Source of the DNA: Sva-07 sp963743825
GTDB taxonomy: Bacteria > Actinomycetota > Acidimicrobiia > Acidimicrobiales > Ilumatobacteraceae
Assembly (NCBI GenBank): GCA_963743825.1
Contig: CAVURC010000004.1
Coordinates: forward strand, 124,001 to 188,000
DNA length: 64,000 nucleotides
Reading direction: 5' to 3'
A program made the translations under genes and the position numbers. The notes below the pieces were generated by a model that was not told the DNA's origin, searched no databases, and was given only the letters and a program-made list of their open reading frames with translations. This document shows, one piece after another, positions 8,752 through 17,455 of this stretch. The first letter of the stretch is position 1. Every line of letters begins with the position of its first letter.

Positions 8752-9269
8752 CGCGATGTCGGACGCATCTGCATCGAGACGCGGATGCCGTAGGGCGTGT
8801 CCTGCTGGCCGACTTCGCTGAACCCCAGTCGGGCGTGGAACGCGAGCGACACCTCGTTCGGTGGATCGACGTTCACCTCCAGCGCGAGATGGTCGGCGCC
8901 GTCGATCGCCGCCATCTGTCGATCGACCTCTGCGTACAGAGCGGAGCCGACCCCGCGCCCGCGGGCCGACGAATCGACAGCCACCCGGTCGAGATACATG
9001 AAGGCGTCGTAGCGCTGGGTGAACCAGCGATAGTTCACCGAGTCGTACGTCGAGTCACCAGCGAGTACCAGGCAGAAACCGACCACTTCGTCGCCGATGT
9101 CCGCGACCAGCGCGATCGGGCTCTCGGCGACGATGAACGCCATGCGGTCGGCGTCGACCGAGCCGACCTCGGGCACGTTGGCCTCGTTGATCCGAAGGAT
9201 CCGGTCGAGGTCCCTCGGCTCGATCGAACGGATCACCACATCGTCGGACGGTGATGGCGGCGCAGACAT
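8745..9269 (-). CDS. GNAT-family N-acetyltransferase, complete copy
   Basis: 174 residues. One GNAT domain with acetyl-CoA binding motif RGRGVGSALY, preceded by YLDRVAVDSSAR (strand 4) and followed by ALEVNVDPPNEVSLAFHARLGF (motif B: Asn before the helix, LGF end). Substrate unknown. Start chosen at the ATG giving MSAPPSPSDD, because a TACGGT box lies exactly 7 nt upstream; an upstream in-frame ATG at 9299 would put that box inside the gene. It converges with the amidase gene. Confidence 0.85.
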   Translation of the reverse strand: MSAPPSPSDDVVIRSIEPRDLDRILRINEANVPEVGSVDADRMAFIVAESPIALVADIGDEVVGFCLVLAGDSTYDSVNYRWFTQRYDAFMYLDRVAVDSSARGRGVGSALYAEVDRQMAAIDGADHLALEVNVDPPNEVSLAFHARLGFSEVGQQDTPYGIRVSMQMRPTSRR

Positions 9270-9276
9270 CCGTGGC

Positions 9277-9282
9277 ACCGTA
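9277..9282 (-). promoter_or_regulatory. -10 box (TACGGT) of the GNAT gene
   Basis: On the minus strand TACGGT is followed by 7 nt (GCCACGG) and then ATG, with no Shine-Dalgarno sequence; probably leaderless. Confidence 0.6.
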
Positions 9283-9311
9283 ATTGCATTGGCCGTCAAC
9301 GTTGCGCTGCA

Positions 9312-9335
9312 CCCGGTCTTTCCGGACCCGACCCC
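9312..9335 (+). repeat. 24-nt dispersed repeat, copy on the plus strand
   Basis: A 24-nt sequence beginning CCCGGTCTTTCCGGACC occurs here and, exactly, on the minus strand at 11280-11303. The two copies flank msrA and the CoA-transferase gene in opposite orientation. Confidence 0.7.
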
Positions 9336-9393
9336 AACAGACCGCAGCGCGCTTTGTTACGGGATCGGCGCGAGGCTGTCACGGAACCACTCG

Positions 9394-9399
9394 TATCCT
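9394..9399 (+). promoter_or_regulatory. -10 box (TATCCT) of msrA
   Basis: TATCCT is followed by 7 nt (TGACGCC) and then ATG at 9407; no ribosome-binding site is visible. Confidence 0.6.
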
Positions 9400-9406
9400 T
9401 GACGCC

Positions 9407-10063
9407 ATGCTGTTCCGCAAGAACGCCCAGATGGTCGATGCTGCCGATGCGCTCGCCGGCCGGACCGATCAGACCATGCCGGTGCCCGAGACGCACTTCG
9501 TCAACGGTCACCCGCTCGTCGGGCCGTGGCCCGACGGCATGAAGACCGCAGTGTTCGCCATGGGCTGTTTCTGGGGTGTCGAGCGCAAGTTCTGGCAACT
9601 CGACGGCGTGTACTCCACGTTCGTCGGATACGCCGGCGGTTACACACCGAACGCCACCTACGAGGAGGTCTGCTCGGGGCGCACGGGTCACACCGAGGCC
9701 GTCGCCGTCGTGTACGACCCCGAGGTCGTCAGCTACGAACGGTTGCTCCAGACCTTCTGGGAGGGCCATGACCCGACACAGGGGATGCGCCAGGGCAACG
9801 ATGTCGGCAGCCAGTACCGCAGCGCGATCTTCCTGACCGACGAGTCGCAGCGCCCGATCGTCGAGTCGACGCGATCGATGTTCCAGGACCGCCTGAACAG
9901 TGCCGGCTTCGGCGAGATCACGACCGACGTCGAGCCGCTCGATCTCATCTCCGGCTTCTTCTACGCCGAGCCGTACCACCAGCAGTATCTCGCCAAGAAC
10001 CCCAACGGCTACTGCGGTGTCGGCGGCACCGGCGTCAGTTGCCCCATCGGCCTCACCGCCTGA
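9407..10063 (+). CDS. msrA: Peptide methionine sulfoxide reductase A
   Basis: 218 residues. Reduces methionine-S-sulfoxide in proteins, using thioredoxin. The MsrA signature GCFWGVE contains the catalytic Cys54. YAGGYTPNATYEEVCSG and GHTEAV follow, with the conserved WEGHDPTQGMRQGNDVGSQY loop. C-terminal Cys residues (GYCGVGGTGVSC) are the usual resolving cysteines. An N-terminal extension of about 45 residues before the reductase core is typical of longer bacterial MsrA. No signal peptide; cytoplasmic. Its own leaderless promoter and a downstream terminator suggest a single-gene unit. Confidence 0.95.
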   Translation: MLFRKNAQMVDAADALAGRTDQTMPVPETHFVNGHPLVGPWPDGMKTAVFAMGCFWGVERKFWQLDGVYSTFVGYAGGYTPNATYEEVCSGRTGHTEAVAVVYDPEVVSYERLLQTFWEGHDPTQGMRQGNDVGSQYRSAIFLTDESQRPIVESTRSMFQDRLNSAGFGEITTDVEPLDLISGFFYAEPYHQQYLAKNPNGYCGVGGTGVSCPIGLTA

Positions 10064-10085
10064 TCCCCCGCAAACCCCTGACCAA

Positions 10086-10143
10086 ACCCCGAAATGTGCG
10101 CCGAAATGTGCACTGGCGCACACGAGAGCGCATTTTTCGGGGT
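10086..10143. terminator. Bidirectional terminator between msrA and the CoA-transferase gene
   Basis: Stem ACCCCGAAA / TTTCGGGGT encloses a further GTGCGC...GCGCAC pairing, with T-rich and A-rich sides (CATTTTTCGGGG). It sits between convergent genes. Confidence 0.6.
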
Positions 10144-10153
10144 GAGGGGTGGA

Positions 10154-11231
10154 TCAGGGCCAGCCGGACTTGCGGATGGCGTCGCCGTCGGCGTCGAGGG
10201 GTCGGCCCGACCAGCGCAGTTGGCCCGGGGTGGCGGACAGGCGGGCGATGAGGCCCTGCATCGGCGTGCCACCGACGTCGGCGATCGCGTTACGGGCGGC
10301 GTAGTGCGGATCGACGGCGATGTCGGCCATGTCGTACACCGGGCCGATCGCTGCCTCGGCCGCGGTGAACGCATCGAGCACCTCGGTCTGGGTGCGATCG
10401 AGCGCACCAGTCGGTCATGATCTGTTCGAGTTCGAGCCGGTGGGCGGTGCGGCCCTCGAACGTGTCGAACCGTGCGTCGTCGCCGACGCCGAGCACACCC
10501 ATCACTCGCGCCGCTACTGAGTCGCTGCTCGTCGACACGGCGATCCATCGTCCGTCGCTGCATCGATACGTTCCGCGCGGCACGGTGTACGGGAGCCCGG
10601 CGCCGAGCCGCGGTTGCTGTTCGCCGGTGATGCCGTAGAGCGACACGAGTGGCCCCATCATCTGGAACATCGTCTCGAGCAGGTTGGCGTCGACCACCTG
10701 GCCGACCCCGGAGTGCAGCGCCACCATCGTCGCGAACGCGGCAGCGAGACCGGTCACCTCGTCGGTGAGCGCGATCGGAGGCAACAGGGGCTGGCCGTCG
10801 GGCTCACCGCTGAGGGCCGCGAGTCCCGACATCGCCTCGGCGATCGTGGCGAAGCCCGGACGCGATGCGTACGGGCCGTCCTGGCCGAACCCACTGACCC
10901 TGGTCATCACGAGCGCCGGGTTCCGTTCGAGCAGCACGTCGGGCCCGAGGCCGAGGCGCTCCATCGTGCCCGGCCGCGAGTTCTCGACGAGCACGTGGGC
11001 CCCGTCGACGAGCTGGAGCAGGACCGCCCGATCCGCTTCGTCCTTCACGTCGAGCACCACGGTGCGCTTGTTGCGGTTGACGAGCTTCCACCACAGCCCT
11101 TCGCCGTCGCGTGGGTCGCGCCACGCCATGTTGCGCAGGCTGTCGCCGCCCGGACGCTCCACCTTGATCACGTCCGCGCCGAAGTCGGCGAGGTAGCGCG
11201 CGCAGTTCGGCCCGGCGAGCACGGTCGACAT
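10154..11231 (-). CDS. Family III CoA-transferase (CaiB/BaiF type), frame broken
   Basis: The bulk reads LAGPNCARYLADFGADVIKVE, NRNKRTVVLDVK, VENSRPGTMERLGLG and VSGFGQDGP, diagnostic of type III CoA-transferases. Asp in the SRPGTMERLGLG/DVLLE region is where the catalytic Asp of this family falls. These enzymes move CoA between acyl-CoA and a free acid, as in alpha-methylacyl-CoA racemase and carnitine or formyl-CoA enzymes; the substrate cannot be told. About 360 residues. The frame breaks near 10410, after which the C-terminus continues as AFTAAEAAIGPVYDMADI. The usual N-terminal motif ALDGLRVID lies in frame just upstream of the ATG, so the real start is probably near 11260. Confidence 0.8.
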
Positions 11232-11279
11232 GTCGATGACGCGAAGCCCGTCGAGCGCCCCCGGCCCAGCCGGTCTTTC

Positions 11280-11303
11280 GGGGTCGGGTCCGGAAAGACC
11301 GGG
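11280..11303 (-). repeat. 24-nt dispersed repeat, copy on the minus strand
   Basis: Exact reverse complement of 9312-9335. Here it is part of a hairpin (CCGGTCTTTC ... GAAAGACCGG) between the aminotransferase stop and the CoA-transferase start. Confidence 0.7.
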
Positions 11304-11309
11304 ACGGCG

Positions 11310-12448
11310 TCATGGGCGCCACCGTCCGAGGAGGTCGCACGCCTCGGCCATGTCGGCACCCGTCGCCGGCGTACGAGAAGCGGACGTATTCGTGGCCGCG
11401 AGCGAGATCGAAGTCGATGCCTGACGTGGCAGCGACGCCCGCCTCGTGCAGCCACCGGCGCGTGAGTTCCAGCGAGTCGATGCCGAGCGCGGTGGTGAGG
11501 TGCGGCACGTGGGCGTACACGTAGAACGCGCCGTCGGCGGGAGCGATGTCGGTGATGCCCGCAGCGGCGAGGCCGTCGATCACGATCGTGCGGTTCTGGC
11601 GATAGCGGGCCACGTGCCCGTCGAGTTCCTCGGTCGCATCGAGCGCGGCGAGCGCGGCGACCTGTGAGACGTGCGGGGCGCAGATGTAGAGGTTCTGCTG
11701 CAGTCGTTCGACCGTGTCGACCAGCGTGTCGGGCACGACGATCCAGCCGACGCGCCACCCGGTCATCGACCAGTACTTCGAGAAGCTGTTCACCACGACG
11801 GCGTCGGGATGGACGTCGAGGACCCGTGCCGCCGGCGGCCCATCCACGATCCCGTGGTAGATCTCGTCGGCGATCACGGCGATGCCCCTGGCTCGACACG
11901 TCGCGGTGACGTCAGCCAGAGCGGTTGCGCTCAGGACCGTGCCGGTCGGGTTCGAGGGCGACGCCAGCACCAGGCCGGCCAGTTCGCCGGCCCGGTCGAG
12001 ATGCTCGGGCGTCGGCGCCCATCGTGTGTCGGGCCCGACCGGGATCGCAACCGGCGTCATCCCGAGGGCGATCAGGGTGTTGCGGTAGCAGGGATATCCG
12101 GGTTCGAGCACGCCGACCCGATCACCGGGTTCGAACATGGTGAGGAACGCGAGCGTGAAACCCGCCGAGGCGCCGGCCACCACCATGACCCGACCGGCGT
12201 CGACACCCTCGCGGGTCGGCGAGACGACGGCGAAGCGACTGCAGCCCGGCGGCATTGGTGTAGCCGAGCGGCCGGTCGAGGTGCTCGCGCACGGCATCAC
12301 GGGCCAGAACCGGCAGTGGCGTCGCCGGCTGGCCGACCTCGAGGTGCAGGATGCGCCGTCCCGCCGCCTCCAGTGCGCCGGCCTCCCGGCTCATCGCCAT
12401 GGCATGGAACGGCGGCACAGCGGCGGCGCGGACGGCGGCCTCGATCAC
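11310..12448 (-). CDS. Second class I/II aminotransferase, frame broken twice
   Basis: About 380 residues once two breaks are bridged (near 12235 and 11368). Motifs: LHLEVGQPATPLP at the N-terminus, SPSNPTGTVLS, VIADEIYHGI, and the PLP lysine in SFSKYWSMTGWRVGW. The N-terminal glycine-rich segment reads VVAGASAGFTLAF. It resembles aspartate/alanine-type transaminases of subfamily I-gamma; the amino acid is unknown. After the second break the end reads ADMAEACDLLGRWRP and stop. GTG at 12448 is chosen because a GACAAT hexamer lies 6 nt upstream. It precedes the CoA-transferase gene on the same strand and may be cotranscribed. Confidence 0.8.
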
Positions 12449-12681
12449 CCGCCGATTGTCGCATCCCGGCGTTCTTGCCCCGCAATCTCGCTCGATCGAC
12501 CGGACGGTTTGCCATCCCCGCGTGTGCACGCGCTGGCCCCATTGACGGCGAACGTCAAGGTTTGCGCCGACTTCTTGACTTTGCAGAGCGCTGACCATCG
12601 CCATGGATGTCGCTGACCGTGGTCCCCTTACCGTGCTGGGTGGCCTCAAGACGGGGCGCAGTCAGACCGATGAGGAACCGT

Positions 12682-13161
12682 ATGAGACGCTCACACAACG
12701 CCACGAATGGCCGGGGTGACCCCGACAGCGGGTTCTCCCTCGTCGAGATCGTCATTGCGATCGTGCTGATGGCCACCGTTGTCGTCGCCATTCTGAACGC
12801 CGTGTCCACGAGCGTCAAGGCATCGTCGGTGAGCCGGTCGGCCGCGCAGGTCGAGACTGCCGTCGTCAATGCGGCCGACCGCGTCAACCGGGCTCCGAAG
12901 CGCTGTGACTACACGATCTACGTCCAGGCCGCAGTGCAGACCGAGGGCTGGCCGCCGGAGACGGCGTCGGTGACCCACGAGTTCTACGTGCCTGGTCCGG
13001 ACGCGACGGTCGAGGGCAGCTGGGAAACCGGCGCCGCCGGCTCGCCCGGCTGTTCCGGACCCGCTCCGACCGACCTGCTGGTGCAGCGGGTGACGATTTC
13101 GATCACAAGCCCAGACGGCAAGGTCCGTCGCAACATCGAGGTGGTGAAGTCCGATGTCTGA
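12682..13161 (+). CDS. Type IV prepilin-like protein (PilV/GspI type)
   Basis: About 160 residues. A short basic leader ends at Gly before FSLVEIVIAIVLMATVVVAI, the class III signal and hydrophobic stalk with Phe+1 and Glu+5, cut and N-methylated by a prepilin peptidase (PilD at 30.0 kb is the natural candidate). The periplasmic part has cysteines in RCDYTIYV and SPGCSGP. First gene of a three-gene overlapping unit; its stop overlaps the next start by 8 nt. GAGG lies 6 nt before ATG 12682; an alternative ATG is at 12670. Likely a minor pilin. Confidence 0.82.
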   Translation: MRRSHNATNGRGDPDSGFSLVEIVIAIVLMATVVVAILNAVSTSVKASSVSRSAAQVETAVVNAADRVNRAPKRCDYTIYVQAAVQTEGWPPETASVTHEFYVPGPDATVEGSWETGAAGSPGCSGPAPTDLLVQRVTISITSPDGKVRRNIEVVKSDV

Positions 13162-15546
13162 ACACTCGTCGAACACGCGAATTCGTGGGACCCGATTGCG
13201 TGACGGGGGGATGACGCTCCCCGAACTGCTGATCGCCATCTCGATGATGGGTCTGCTCGTGACAGTGCTTTCCAGCGCCGTCATCGTGACGCTTCGCCAG
13301 CAGGACAACACGGAGGGTCGTCTCAACGTTGCACAGGCTGAGCAGAGCATCAGCATGTGGATTCCGGCCGACCTGTCGTCCGCCAGCGTTGTCGACACCA
13401 GCCCGGACGCGACCCCGTGCGGGGCGACCGTCTGCGACGGGATCGATCTGAGCGCCGGCTCCAATGTGGTGATGATGTCGTGGGAGGACGACGACGGCGA
13501 CGGCGTGGTCACCACGACGAACGTCTCGTACCACTTCGCTCCGAGTGGCGATGGTCAGACCTACGAACTCTCCCGGGTGCAGTGCGCCGACTCCGGCAGC
13601 GGGTGGTCGTGCTCGTCCCGCGTCGTCCTGCGCGACCTGCCCGGGCCGCCGGGCGGAGATCCATTCGTACCGGGCGTGGCGAATCGCGGGAATTGTCTTC
13701 CGGTCGGCACGGTGGCGTGCACCAGGCCCAGCTGGGTGATCATCGTCAGCGAGCCGTTGGCACCCGATGCGATCAGCGAAGACGAGGTGGCGAACGAGTC
13801 CGATCGCAAGGACGCGAACCGGGTGATCGTGTCGATCAACGGCGGTGGTGACGTTGACGGTGCCGGCGGCGGCATCAACCAGATCAGCATCACCGCAGGA
13901 GGCACGGTCCGGACCTCGATCGACGCCAACAGTGTGCAGGGTGCGCCGTCGTTCACCGAGGCGTTCAGCCGATGTGGTGGACCGATGACGCTGGTGGTCG
14001 ACGAGTCGGGCTCGATCGGTGGTGCGATCGGCGACGTGAGGAACGGCGTTCGCAGTTTCGTCGAGGCACTCGCGGGCACGCCGGTCAAGCTGCAGGTCGT
14101 ACGTTTCGACACGAGGTCGAGCATCCTCGGCTCGTCGGACTGGCACCGCTACTTCGACATGACGAACCAGGCCGACGTCGACGCGCTGCTGTTGGCGATC
14201 GATGGCCTGCGATCGAACGGCGGCACGAACTGGGAGGACGGCCTGTTCCGGACCTTCTACCAAGCCGATGGAACGACCGCTTCAGTGATTCCCGAGACCG
14301 TCGTCTTCTTCACCGACGGTGTGCCGACGTGGGAGCGCCTGGCCCGGCGTGCGGATCCGGGTGTGCTTCCCGCTGAGCCGCCTGCCCCCGGTGCTCCGTG
14401 GCCCGACGCGAACGGCTCCTCCTACAACCAGGTGGCGTTCAACCGTGCCGATTACATCGCCAACAAGTTCCGGCGCAGCGTTCGCCTGGTCGGTGTCGGT
14501 GTCGGTGCCGGCATCACCTCGTCGTCCGACTGGATCGTCGACCCGGGCGCCGGCTACCGCACCATCGTCGAACGAGGCTCCTACAGCCACGTTCGTGAAT
14601 CGATCGACGTACCAGGGCCGATACCAGAAGAAGAATTCGTCGGGTGGCGCCTGGTACTGGGTGGACAAGCGCACGTACGACTCCAGTGCCGCCGACAACC
14701 GACGTCAGGATGTCGGCTGGACCACGATCACGGAGAGCCCAGTACCGGGCGATCGACACGAGAACGACGGACGACAGCGACGACGGGCTCCGTACGGGCT
14801 GGTGCAGCACACCGGTCAGCACGGCGGAGTACAACGCCAACTCGAGCAATCCGGCGTACAGATCCGTGACGAAGGTCTGGAGCAACGGTCCCGACTGGGA
14901 GGTGTGGAGCGGATCGTCGGACGGTTCGAGCCAGTACCGCACGTCGAAGCTCTACAACTCGCCGCCCTACACCGGTTATGACCCGAATGTGACGGCAAGG
15001 ACCCGCAACGACACGATTCTCGCGCGGCTGATCTCGGGCAACGACAACGGGACACCGGCGGTCTGGGACGGCAGCAACTACACGAACAACGAGATCGCCG
15101 ACATGTACGTCCTGCCCCAGTGGTCGCAGTTCAGTACGGCGATGGAGGAGATCGCGCTCGGCGAGTGCGGTGGCACGCTGACCCTGCAGACGAAGCTCGG
15201 CAGCGGCGCCGCTCCGGATCCGGTCCGGTACCAGAACAGCGCAGTCACCGACTCGAGCGGTATTCCGCTCGATCTGGAGCCGACCGTCGTGACGACCAAT
15301 CAGCAGTTCGTCACCGGGACGTTCGACTTCCCCATTCCGAACGGGCAGTTCGTCACGGTCGACGTGCTTCCGCAGAACTACTCGGAGCTGACCGGCTACA
15401 CCCCGGGTGCATGGACCTGCCGAGCAGGGAACCAGAACCGGCCGTTCGAGCTCGTCGACATCCCTGATGCTGGTGCCTGGAAGGGCATCCGAGTCCGAGT
15501 TGCAGCGAACGAAGCCGTGTCCTGCAGCCTGTCGGTGATCCGATGA
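13154..15546 (+). CDS. Prepilin fused to a von Willebrand factor A domain, frame broken
   Basis: About 795 residues. The leader ends GG before MTLPELLIAISMMGLLVTVL (Glu+5 kept), so this is a class III prepilin. After about 250 residues of beta-rich sequence comes a VWA domain with the metal-ion site DESGSIGG (DxSxS), a conserved Gly/Asn region GGTNWEDGL and VVFFTDGVPTW. Such modular pilins place an adhesive VWA module at the pilus tip (known from Streptococcus sanguinis PilB). The last 250 residues are unrecognised. Frame breaks near 14610 and 14730 divide the C-terminal part. It overlaps the previous gene by 8 nt and the next by 4 nt (ATGA), so the three are one operon. Confidence 0.8.
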
Positions 15547-17417
15547 GACGGCACGGCAGTTTGACGAGGCGGCCGTCCTCGCCGGCAGCCGGAGTGGAGT
15601 CGGACGATCGTCCCGATGTGCAGCCGCAGCGCGGCGGGATCGAGACACAGGCTCGGTGCTTCCGCTCGTGCTCGTGATGATGATCATCGGGTCACTCATC
15701 GTCATCCCGATGATGAGGTACGCAATGACGGTGCTCTCGGCCAACACCGTGCTGAGCGAGAAGACCACCCGCATCGAGAGCGCCAAGGCCGGTCTTCGGC
15801 TCTCGCTGGCAGACCCTGTCGGGCTGTATGACGCCTGCGGATCGGGCGGGCCGTCGACTCCCGTCCAACTGGCCCCGATCTCGATGGGCGGAATCGGTGT
15901 GTCGACGAAGTGCTACTTCATCGACTACGCGAGCGCCCAGTCGGCCGACGAGCTCCGTGTCGGCGTCACGTCGACACAGGTCGGCACGGCACCACCCGAG
16001 GAACTCAAGGGCAGCTCGTGGTGTGCGCCGCACGCTTCACGGACCACACCGTGCACCTTCGCGCCGACGGACCCGGCTCGTCGAGCGAGTGGTTGACCAA
16101 TAGCGACACTGCAGTCGGAAACCGGCAAGATCTGGCTGCCGAACCTGCCCGTGCACGGGCTCAACCCTCGCTCGCCGGCCGGCAACCAGATGCCGATCGA
16201 CTTCCCCACGTGCACGGTCTACTTCCCCGGCACCTATCCCGACCAGGTGGTGCTCGACGGGCCCACCTACTTCACGTCCGGGATCTACTACTTCGAGAAC
16301 GAGGTACGCGTCGAGGGTGGGGCATCGGTCGTGGTCGGCCTCGGCGCCGTCTCGGGATGCACGAACGACCAGGAGGCCATCTTCTACGCCGAGAACGCTC
16401 CGGGCACCCACAACATGAGCGGACTCGGAGGAACCTGGGTGCTCGGTGCCGGAGGGCGTGATCGTCATCGACAACTCCAACGGTTCTGAGCTCTCCGTGC
16501 ACTTCAACAAGCGGTACGTGGCACCCGGCGACACCGGTGACGCACCCTCCGAAGACGTGTCGATCGTCAGCGTGAACGGGGTGCTCGCCCCAGACGGCGT
16601 CACCGGGGTCGACCTGGTCGCGCCCGGAATCATCGAAGTGCCGGCATCGTTGGTCGGCTCCGACACTCCGGTCGCGGCGACGAGCCAGGGATACCTGCCA
16701 TCGGTGTTCACGCCGGTGAACGCGCTGGCCCTCCCACCTGCCGCAGCCGCACCGAACCAGCCTGCGACCCCGGCAGTGGTCCCGTACGCGGGCACCGTCA
16801 GGGTGTCGTGGACGGCGGCTGCCGCAGGGAGTGAACCCGTGCGGACCTACAGGGTGACGGCGTCGCCCGGTGGGACCATCTGTGAGGTCGACATGAACAC
16901 TGCACCGGCAACGGAGTGCGATGTCGTGGGGCTGGCAACGACCACCGCATACACGTTCGCGGTGACCGCCATCAACGAAGTCGGCGCCTCAGCGCCGTCC
17001 CCTTCCAGCGGTGCGGTGATTCCCGACGCCGGCCTCGGCGCAGCGCCGCCTCCGCCGCCGCCTCCTCCGCCGGGTCCGGTCGTCCCTCGTCCGATCATCG
17101 AGATCGATCTGCCCACTGCCGCCGCAACCACCGTCGAGATCCCGGGCTACGTCGCAGTTCCCCAGGGACGTGTCAGGCTCGCAAACCCGAATGGTCTCGC
17201 CGTCAAGATCTCCGGCGGCGTTCTGGCCGCTCAGTTCGACGGCGTCGACGGACGCGCCGCCGGGCCAGGGACGGTCGACATCGGATTCCTGGAGACGGTC
17301 GTGCAGCGCAAGTTCCGGATCGTCTCCACCACCGACGCAGGACACGAGACGTCCACGGCGGTCGTCCAGGTGAACCAGAACGGGGCCTTTGCGATCAACT
17401 CCTGGGAAGTCCAGTAG
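15543..17417 (+). CDS. PilX-like surface protein with fibronectin III domain, frame broken several times
   Basis: About 620 residues over at least three breaks (near 15650, 16095, 16450). After a polar leader a single membrane segment (SVLPLVLVMMIIGSLIVIP) leads into an extracytoplasmic region as in PilX/GspK-type minor pilins. A beta-helix-like stretch follows (PGTYPDQVVLDGPTYFTSG ... VVVGLGAVSGC). From about 16760 there is a fibronectin type III domain (PATPAVVPYAGTVRVSW ... YTFAVTAINEVGASAPS), then nine consecutive prolines as a stalk, and a final 100-residue domain of unknown type. Probably displayed on, or assembled with, the pilus made with the two upstream genes. Confidence 0.7.
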
Positions 17418-17455
17418 GCGCCGACGCAGAGCGACGTGGATCGGCCACGAGCGGG

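Larger units (their letters stand above)
4783..9148. repeat. Tandem repeat of about 4.37 kb, copy 2
   Basis: Second copy of 413-4781. The join reads ...CATGCGGT-G-ACACCAGC...: left of it the sequence follows the GNAT gene as at 9141-9148, right of it the LysM gene linker as at 413 on, with one unassigned G between. No microhomology is seen at the join. Its four central genes are free of frame breaks. Confidence 0.95.

Noticed and set aside
16989..17450. Minus-strand frame continuing the ABC transporter ORF through the FN3 gene
   Set aside because: It is the antisense of the FN3/polyproline gene; the transporter ends at 17456 once one base is corrected (NGRYAHQLNAGDLVG and stop).
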